64,000 bases of DNA from an uncultured Dorea sp. (GTDB lineage Bacteria > Bacillota_A > Clostridia > Lachnospirales > Lachnospiraceae): NCBI GenBank assembly GCA_910578865.1, contig CAJTRM010000014.1:14168-78167 (forward strand). Reading direction: 5' to 3'. Below the pieces are notes generated by a model, which saw nothing but the letters and a program-made list of their open reading frames with translations, was not told the DNA's origin and made no database searches. Position 1 is the stretch's first letter, and each line of letters starts with the position of its first letter. Position numbers and translations under genes: made by a program. Below, in pieces: positions 59,599 to 64,000 of the stretch.

Positions 59599-60762
59599 AT
59601 GTATAAATATCATTGCTTAAACCCAATCTCTGACGTAGGACTGGAAAAATTTACAGAAGATTACGTCCCGGCCAGCATACCGGAAAAGGCAGATGCGATT
59701 GTCGTAAGAAGTGCAGATATGCATGAACTGGAATTCGGGAGGGAACTGAAAGCGGTTGCAAGAGCCGGAGCAGGAGTGAACAATATTCCGCTGGAGAAAT
59801 GTGCGGAACAGGGAATCGTGGTTTTCAATACGCCGGGAGCCAACGCCAACGGCGTGAAGGAACTGGTGATTGCAGGAATGCTTCTGGCTTCCAGGGATAT
59901 CATCGGAGGAATTAATTGGGTGCAGGAAAATGAGGAAGACGGCAACATAGCAAAGGATGCAGAGAAAGCAAAAAAGCAGTTTGCAGGGTGTGAGCTGGAG
60001 GGCAAAAAGCTTGGAGTGATCGGCCTCGGGGCAATCGGAGTCCTGGTTGCTAATGCGGCCATGCATATGGGGATGGACGTTTTTGGATATGATCCGTATG
60101 TATCCGTAGACTCTGCGTGGAGATTGTCAAGAAATATCCATCACGCAAAGTCGGTAGATGAGCTGTACAAAGATTGTGATTATATTTCCATTCATGTACC
60201 TGCCACGGCGCACACACAAGGGATGATCAACAGAAATTCCATAAGCCTGATGAAGAAAGGCGTCGTAGTTCTTAATTTTGCGAGGGATCTGCTTGTAGAT
60301 GAGGAAGCGATGGTAGATGCACTTGTGGCAGGGCAGGTGAAGCATTATGTGACGGATTTTCCGACACCTGTCATTGCAGGGGTAAAGGGTGCAATTGTAA
60401 TCCCGCATCTGGGAGCGTCCACAGAGGAGTCGGAGGATAACTGTGCCGTGATGGCGGTGAAGGAGCTGAGAAATTATCTGGAAAATGGGAATATCCGTAA
60501 TTCTGTCAATTATCCGGATTGTGATATGGGGCTTAAGGGAGAAAATACAAGAATCCTGCTGCTCCACCACAATATACCGAATATGATCGGGCAGTTCACC
60601 AAGATCCTGGCAATGGATAACATGAATATTGCAGATCTGACAAATAAAAGTAAAGGGAAATATGCATATACTATGATTGATATTGATTCTCCGGTTCCGG
60701 CAGGTGTTATTGACGAACTTCGTAAGGTAGGGGATGTACTGAAGATCCGGGTCATATCATAA
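59599..60762 (+). CDS. serA: D-3-phosphoglycerate dehydrogenase
   Basis: This NAD-dependent enzyme begins serine synthesis. The 387-residue protein has RAGAGVNNIPLEKCAEQGI, the nucleotide-binding LGVIGLGAIGVLVANAA, the catalytic Arg in NFARDLLVDEEAM and a His in IPHLGASTEESEDNC. A C-terminal ACT-type domain follows (about 315-387, MIGQFTKILAMDNMNIADL). It has one ACT domain, the shorter form. It overlaps nothing and ends 178 bases before the deacetylase gene. Confidence 0.95.
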   Translation: MYKYHCLNPISDVGLEKFTEDYVPASIPEKADAIVVRSADMHELEFGRELKAVARAGAGVNNIPLEKCAEQGIVVFNTPGANANGVKELVIAGMLLASRDIIGGINWVQENEEDGNIAKDAEKAKKQFAGCELEGKKLGVIGLGAIGVLVANAAMHMGMDVFGYDPYVSVDSAWRLSRNIHHAKSVDELYKDCDYISIHVPATAHTQGMINRNSISLMKKGVVVLNFARDLLVDEEAMVDALVAGQVKHYVTDFPTPVIAGVKGAIVIPHLGASTEESEDNCAVMAVKELRNYLENGNIRNSVNYPDCDMGLKGENTRILLLHHNIPNMIGQFTKILAMDNMNIADLTNKSKGKYAYTMIDIDSPVPAGVIDELRKVGDVLKIRVIS

Positions 60763-60866
60763 CACGTTTTGTGGAATAAAATTGCAGACAAAGCGTACCG
60801 GATTGGTTCATTATGAGCATGTAGCGGTAGCAAATATTGGTTTATAGTAAAACAAGGCAGGCTTTA

Positions 60867-60895
60867 TTGCGAAAAATGTCGAAATACGTTATAAT
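60867..60895 (+). promoter_or_regulatory. Sigma-A promoter of the polysaccharide deacetylase gene
   Basis: TTGCGA (60867-60872), a 17-base spacer and TATAAT (60890-60895), about 45 bases before ATG 60941. Confidence 0.8.
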
Positions 60896-60923
60896 AAACA
60901 AGTGGGGAGCAATTGTTTATTAT
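60891..60923 (+). promoter_or_regulatory. 11-bp perfect inverted repeat over the -10 and transcription start
   Basis: ATAATAAACAA (60891-60901) and TTGTTTATTAT (60913-60923) are perfect inverted repeats with an 11-base spacer. The left arm overlaps the -10, so a repressor site or a 5' mRNA hairpin is plausible. AAGGGGAG follows. Confidence 0.65.
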
Positions 60924-60940
60924 AAGGGGAGACAAATGCA

Positions 60941-62374
60941 ATGAAGAGAATAGAAGTATACAAAAAGAGAAAACATGGCGGAAAAAAAGGAGGGCTCTGG
61001 TGGAAGATACTTACACCTGTAGTCGCCTGTGCCATGTTTTTTTTCATTTGCCTGATTGCAGGGGCTTTTGACCAGGCAGTGCAGATTACGGTTGAGGCGG
61101 CAGATATAGAGATCCTGCAGGGAGAAGAGCTGCCTGAATTGCAGACAAAGGTAACCGTCGATGGGAATGAGAAGGCGGTGCTTGAGAGGAATCCGAAGTA
61201 TACGGTGGAGGATCTTGTCAGGGAGCTTAAGGATCAGATCCAGGTTGAGCTCACAAGCGATGCGAATCCGGGTGCGGAAGGAATCTACAGTATCCGGGTC
61301 AGCCTCAATAAGAAGCTGGAGGCCAGGCTGCAGAAAGAATGGGAAGATCGTGTGCAGCTGCATGTTAAGGGCGGCAAGGTCACAGTGAAAAATCCGGTGG
61401 GCTACTGGCAGAATCAGCAGTTCAGACGGTATGACGGCACTTACGTGACAGAGGATTTCGTGATTTCCCGGGGAAATACATATTACTTTGACCAGAACAG
61501 CAATAAAGTAACCGGTTGGCAGAGCATTGGAGGGTCAACCTATTGTTTTAGTGACAGCGGTGCGATGCAGAAGGGATGGCAAAAGAAAGATAATGATTAT
61601 TATTTCCTGAGTGAGAACGGAGCCGCTCTTGTAGGCTGGCAGGAGCTGGAAGGTGTGACATATTATTTCAGGGAAGACGGAAGGATGGCAACCGGTGAAC
61701 TCAGCATCGGGCTTACACAGTGTGTGTTTGACGCAAACGGTAAGCTGGTGTCCAAAAAGGAGAGCACGGTAGACCCGAACAAGCCTATGGTGGCGCTTAC
61801 CTTCGACGATGGCCCGGGGAAAAGAACAGGAGAACTTTTGAATCAGCTTGAAAAGTATAATGCACATGCAACCTTTTTTATGCTGGGGCAGAAGGTTTCG
61901 TCCTATAAGACGGAAGTCCAGCGGATGAAGGAATTAGGGTGTGAACTGGGAAATCATTCCTACGACCACAAGAATCTGGCAAAGCTTGATGCTGCCGGAG
62001 TAAAAGAGCAGATGGACGGTACCAACAATAGGATCAGTGAGATTGCGGGAAGCGGTGCGACGGTTATGCGTCCTCCATATGGGTCCATCGGAGGAGCTAT
62101 GAAAGAAAATGTGGGACTGCCTATGATCCTGTGGAATATAGATACACTGGACTGGAAGACAAGAGACGCGAAGGCAACCGTTGACCATGTAATGAGCAAG
62201 GCAAAAGACGGAGATATTATTTTGATGCATGATATCCACTCGGAGACGATCGACGCCGCTCTGGAACTGATACCGAAGCTTCAGGAGGCAGGATTTCAGC
62301 TTGTGAATGTTTCGGAACTGGCGGCGGCCAAAGGGATTACGCTTGAAAGCGGACAGAAGTATACAGATTTTTAG
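60941..62374 (+). CDS. Polysaccharide deacetylase with wall-binding repeats
   Basis: This 477-residue protein has an N-terminal membrane anchor (VVACAMFFFICLIAGAF), an external domain, choline-binding-type repeats (about residues 160-265: GWQSIGGSTYCF, GWQKKDNDYYFL, GWQELEGVTYYF) and a C-terminal NodB deacetylase domain. The catalytic motifs are complete: ALTFDDGPGKR, NHSYDHKN and MRPPYGSIG. Such enzymes deacetylate peptidoglycan N-acetylglucosamine or wall polysaccharides, giving lysozyme resistance. It is monocistronic, with its own promoter and terminator. Confidence 0.92.
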   Translation: MKRIEVYKKRKHGGKKGGLWWKILTPVVACAMFFFICLIAGAFDQAVQITVEAADIEILQGEELPELQTKVTVDGNEKAVLERNPKYTVEDLVRELKDQIQVELTSDANPGAEGIYSIRVSLNKKLEARLQKEWEDRVQLHVKGGKVTVKNPVGYWQNQQFRRYDGTYVTEDFVISRGNTYYFDQNSNKVTGWQSIGGSTYCFSDSGAMQKGWQKKDNDYYFLSENGAALVGWQELEGVTYYFREDGRMATGELSIGLTQCVFDANGKLVSKKESTVDPNKPMVALTFDDGPGKRTGELLNQLEKYNAHATFFMLGQKVSSYKTEVQRMKELGCELGNHSYDHKNLAKLDAAGVKEQMDGTNNRISEIAGSGATVMRPPYGSIGGAMKENVGLPMILWNIDTLDWKTRDAKATVDHVMSKAKDGDIILMHDIHSETIDAALELIPKLQEAGFQLVNVSELAAAKGITLESGQKYTDF

Positions 62375-62380
62375 GTCAAA

Positions 62381-62408
62381 AAGAGCCGGCAGAAAGCCGG
62401 CTTCTTTT
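62381..62408. terminator. Bidirectional terminator between deacetylase and prs
   Basis: The GCCGGC stem (AGAGCCGGC, loop AGAAA, GCCGGCTTC) has T-runs in both directions (TTCTTTT on plus; CTCTTTTTG on minus), so it can serve both convergent genes. Confidence 0.85.
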
Positions 62409-62431
62409 AATATACGGTCACGATTATGTTT

Positions 62432-63619
62432 TTACTGTCCTGACGGGGCCTGTTTGTTATGCCGTTCAAGAAGCTGATGGATCTTCACTGTCGGATTCAT
62501 AACAGAACTCAGTGTAATATCATGGTTCAGGGAATCAATGATCAGCGCAATAAATTTACTCATGTCTGCAATTACAAAATAAGGCTTGTCAGTTGCTTCC
62601 GGCGGAAGATAAGTAAGGTTGGTCGTTATGACACGGTCGATATATCCTTTTTCATAGTAATCGTCGAACATTCCGAAGCCTTCTGTAAACAATCCGAAGG
62701 AAGTGCAGACAAAGACGCGGTGTGCCCCTCTCTTCTTGATCTGCTTTGCCACATCCAGCATACTTTCTCCGGAAGATATCATATCGTCAATAATAATTAC
62801 GTTTTTTCCCTGAATGTCGTCTCCTAAAAATTCATGTGCCACAATCGGGTTCTTGCCGTTTATGATCGTAGAATAATCACGGCGTTTGTAGAACATTCCC
62901 ATATTTACGCCGAGTACGTTGGAGAAATATACGGCTCTGTGCATGGCGCCCTCATCAGGGCTCACGATCATGAGGTGCTCTTTGTCTACAATCAGTTCCG
63001 GCTCAGCACGAAGAAGCGCTTTCATAAACTGATAAGGAGGATTAAAGCTGTCAAACCCGTACAGAGGGATTGCATTCTGGACTCTTGGGTCATGTGCATC
63101 AAAGGTAATGATGTTGTCAACCCCCATATCCACCAGTTCCTGAAGGGCAAGAGCACAGTCCAGCGACTCGCGTTTCGTCCTTTTATGCTGCCGGCTCTCA
63201 TACAGGAAAGGCATGATCACGTTCAGACGGTGGGCTTTGCCGTTGGCGGCAGAGATCACGCGTTTGAGATCCTGATAATGGTCATCGGGGGACATATGGT
63301 TCAGATGTCCGTTTACCGTGTAGGTAAGGCTATAGTTGCACACGTCTACCATGACAAACAGGTCTTTCCCACGCACGGAGGAGCAGAGGCTTCCCTTTGC
63401 CTCGCCGGTGCCGAAACGGGGGCAGTGGCATTCTACCAGATAATTGTCGCACTGGTAGGAAGAAAAGAGAGGGGAGGCTAAAGATTTTTTTAAAGTTTCC
63501 TGACGAAACGATACGATGTAATCGTTGATCCGTCTCCCCATCCCGATACAGCTGTCAAGGGCAGCAATCTTAAGCGGCGCAGCTGGAAGCGCCGATTCCA
63601 TTAATGTAATGTTTGGCAT
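62432..63619 (-). CDS. prs: Ribose-phosphate pyrophosphokinase
   Basis: This enzyme makes PRPP from ribose-5-phosphate and ATP. It has 395 residues, longer than the usual 310-320, with extended N-terminal and loop segments seen in the clostridial long form. The PRPP-binding VIIIDDMISSGESMLDVA is intact, as are DAHDPRVQNAIP and ISAANGKAHRLNVIMPFLYESRQ regions. The start follows CAGGAG on the minus strand. It is convergent with the deacetylase gene. Confidence 0.92.
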   Translation of the reverse strand: MPNITLMESALPAAPLKIAALDSCIGMGRRINDYIVSFRQETLKKSLASPLFSSYQCDNYLVECHCPRFGTGEAKGSLCSSVRGKDLFVMVDVCNYSLTYTVNGHLNHMSPDDHYQDLKRVISAANGKAHRLNVIMPFLYESRQHKRTKRESLDCALALQELVDMGVDNIITFDAHDPRVQNAIPLYGFDSFNPPYQFMKALLRAEPELIVDKEHLMIVSPDEGAMHRAVYFSNVLGVNMGMFYKRRDYSTIINGKNPIVAHEFLGDDIQGKNVIIIDDMISSGESMLDVAKQIKKRGAHRVFVCTSFGLFTEGFGMFDDYYEKGYIDRVITTNLTYLPPEATDKPYFVIADMSKFIALIIDSLNHDITLSSVMNPTVKIHQLLERHNKQAPSGQ

Positions 63620-63663
63620 AAAAAATCTCCTGAAAATATTTTTAAATAACTTGTCCTAGATTA

Positions 63664-63682
63664 TTCACGGCACAGCCGTGAA
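63664..63682. other. Small perfect hairpin near prs promoter region
   Basis: An 8-bp perfect stem TTCACGGC/GCCGTGAA has an ACA loop. It lies between the prs start and the insertion sequence. Its role is unclear; it may be an operator or a former terminator. Confidence 0.4.
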
Positions 63683-63819
63683 AGTGTCTGAAAGCCACAT
63701 AGTTGCTGTATTTTAACTGAATATTGCTTTTCACCTGTCAAGTGAATGAAAAAAGAGCATCCACTTGTGATAAAATTAAGGTGTCTAATCTCAAATAATA
63801 CCAACAAAAGGAGCCCTTT

Positions 63820-64000
63820 ATGAGTATTGTAAACACCTTACCATTAGAAAGCAATAGACAGATTAAAATAAATTTTGATGGAGGAGATTTATCCTCCGAT
63901 GCAGGCTTGCTTCTCATCAAAGAATTCGTAAGCAAACTTGGGATTGATAAGCTATTAGGCAAAGCTTTCAAGACCAATGATTCTGCATTATTCAGATATC
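63820..64000 (+). CDS. IS1380-family transposase, N-terminal part (3' end outside window)
   Basis: The first 60 residues of a transposase run off the window. Its start MSIVNTLPLESNRQIKIN and the block FDGGDLSSDAGLLLIKEFVS are characteristic of IS1380-type DDE transposases. AAAGGAG precedes ATG 63820. The left inverted repeat of the element should lie somewhere in 63720-63800 (CACCTGTCAAGTGAATG at 63731 is a candidate), but the other end is needed to prove it. Confidence 0.8.
   Translation, partial: MSIVNTLPLESNRQIKINFDGGDLSSDAGLLLIKEFVSKLGIDKLLGKAFKTNDSALFRY

Noticed and set aside
1..64000. CRISPR arrays, rRNA or tRNA genes
   Set aside because: No regularly spaced repeats with variable spacers, no rRNA signature and no convincing tRNA cloverleaf were seen on either strand; a covariance-model scan would be needed to exclude a tRNA fully.

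Overview
The window reads as a chromosomal segment of a Gram-positive Clostridia member, most likely a Lachnospiraceae-type gut Firmicute. The pointers are the dnaG-rpoD-trmK-Nif3 order, strong AGGAGG-type ribosome binding sites, sigma-A promoters, LCP, choline-binding-type and YkuD cell-wall proteins, and Tn4451-type tnpV debris. The genus is not determinable by eye.

Layout. 1-9.2 kb: housekeeping genes (dnaG 3' part, rpoD, trmK, Nif3-like, TGS-type nucleoside kinase) and a BceAB-like ABC pair closed by a good terminator. 9.3-10.5 kb: a tyrosine recombinase followed directly by a 284-bp invertible segment. This is bounded by perfect 26-bp inverted repeats and carries one consensus sigma-A promoter. 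10.5-33.0 kb: a single-direction cell-surface polysaccharide operon with glycosyltransferases, UDP-galactopyranose mutase, two GlfT2-like galactofuranosyltransferases, an ABC exporter, an acyltransferase, a CDP-alcohol-transferase-like protein and an LCP ligase. Nested in it (22.8-28.4 kb) are homologues of all four enzymes of the Campylobacter jejuni capsule phosphoramidate pathway: glutamine kinase, phosphoglutamine cytidylyltransferase, gamma-glutamyl-CDP-amidate hydrolase and CDP-amidate kinase. The likely product is a galactofuranose-containing wall polysaccharide carrying phosphoramidate. In the orientation sequenced, the invertible promoter points away from the operon, so the locus is predicted OFF.

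33-39 kb: aroC, a YkuD L,D-transpeptidase, tgt, marR, pflA and a YciI-like gene. 39.1-45.9 kb: a patchwork mobile island. It holds a recombinase remnant, an orphan attenuator leader, an AbiE-type toxin-antitoxin pair, and a tnpV gene split by a RIT element (three tandem tyrosine recombinases, 87-bp terminal inverted repeats, GAGCAA duplication). The middle recombinase has an in-frame TAG. 46-50 kb: yajC, an agr-like LytTR/GHKL pair, a small membrane protein and an M23 peptidase. 50-54 kb: nucleoside salvage (udp, a deoC-cdd fusion) and ptsI. 54-61 kb: leuB-ilvD-ilvB and serC-serA. 61-64 kb: a polysaccharide deacetylase with wall-binding repeats, prs, and the start of an IS1380-type transposase.

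How the genes fit together. The recombinase flips the promoter. The operon builds the glycan on the cytoplasmic face, the phosphoramidate enzymes make an activated CDP-amidate donor, the ABC exporter moves the polymer out and the LCP protein joins it to peptidoglycan. Functional statements rest on motif recognition and remembered family knowledge; no database search was run.
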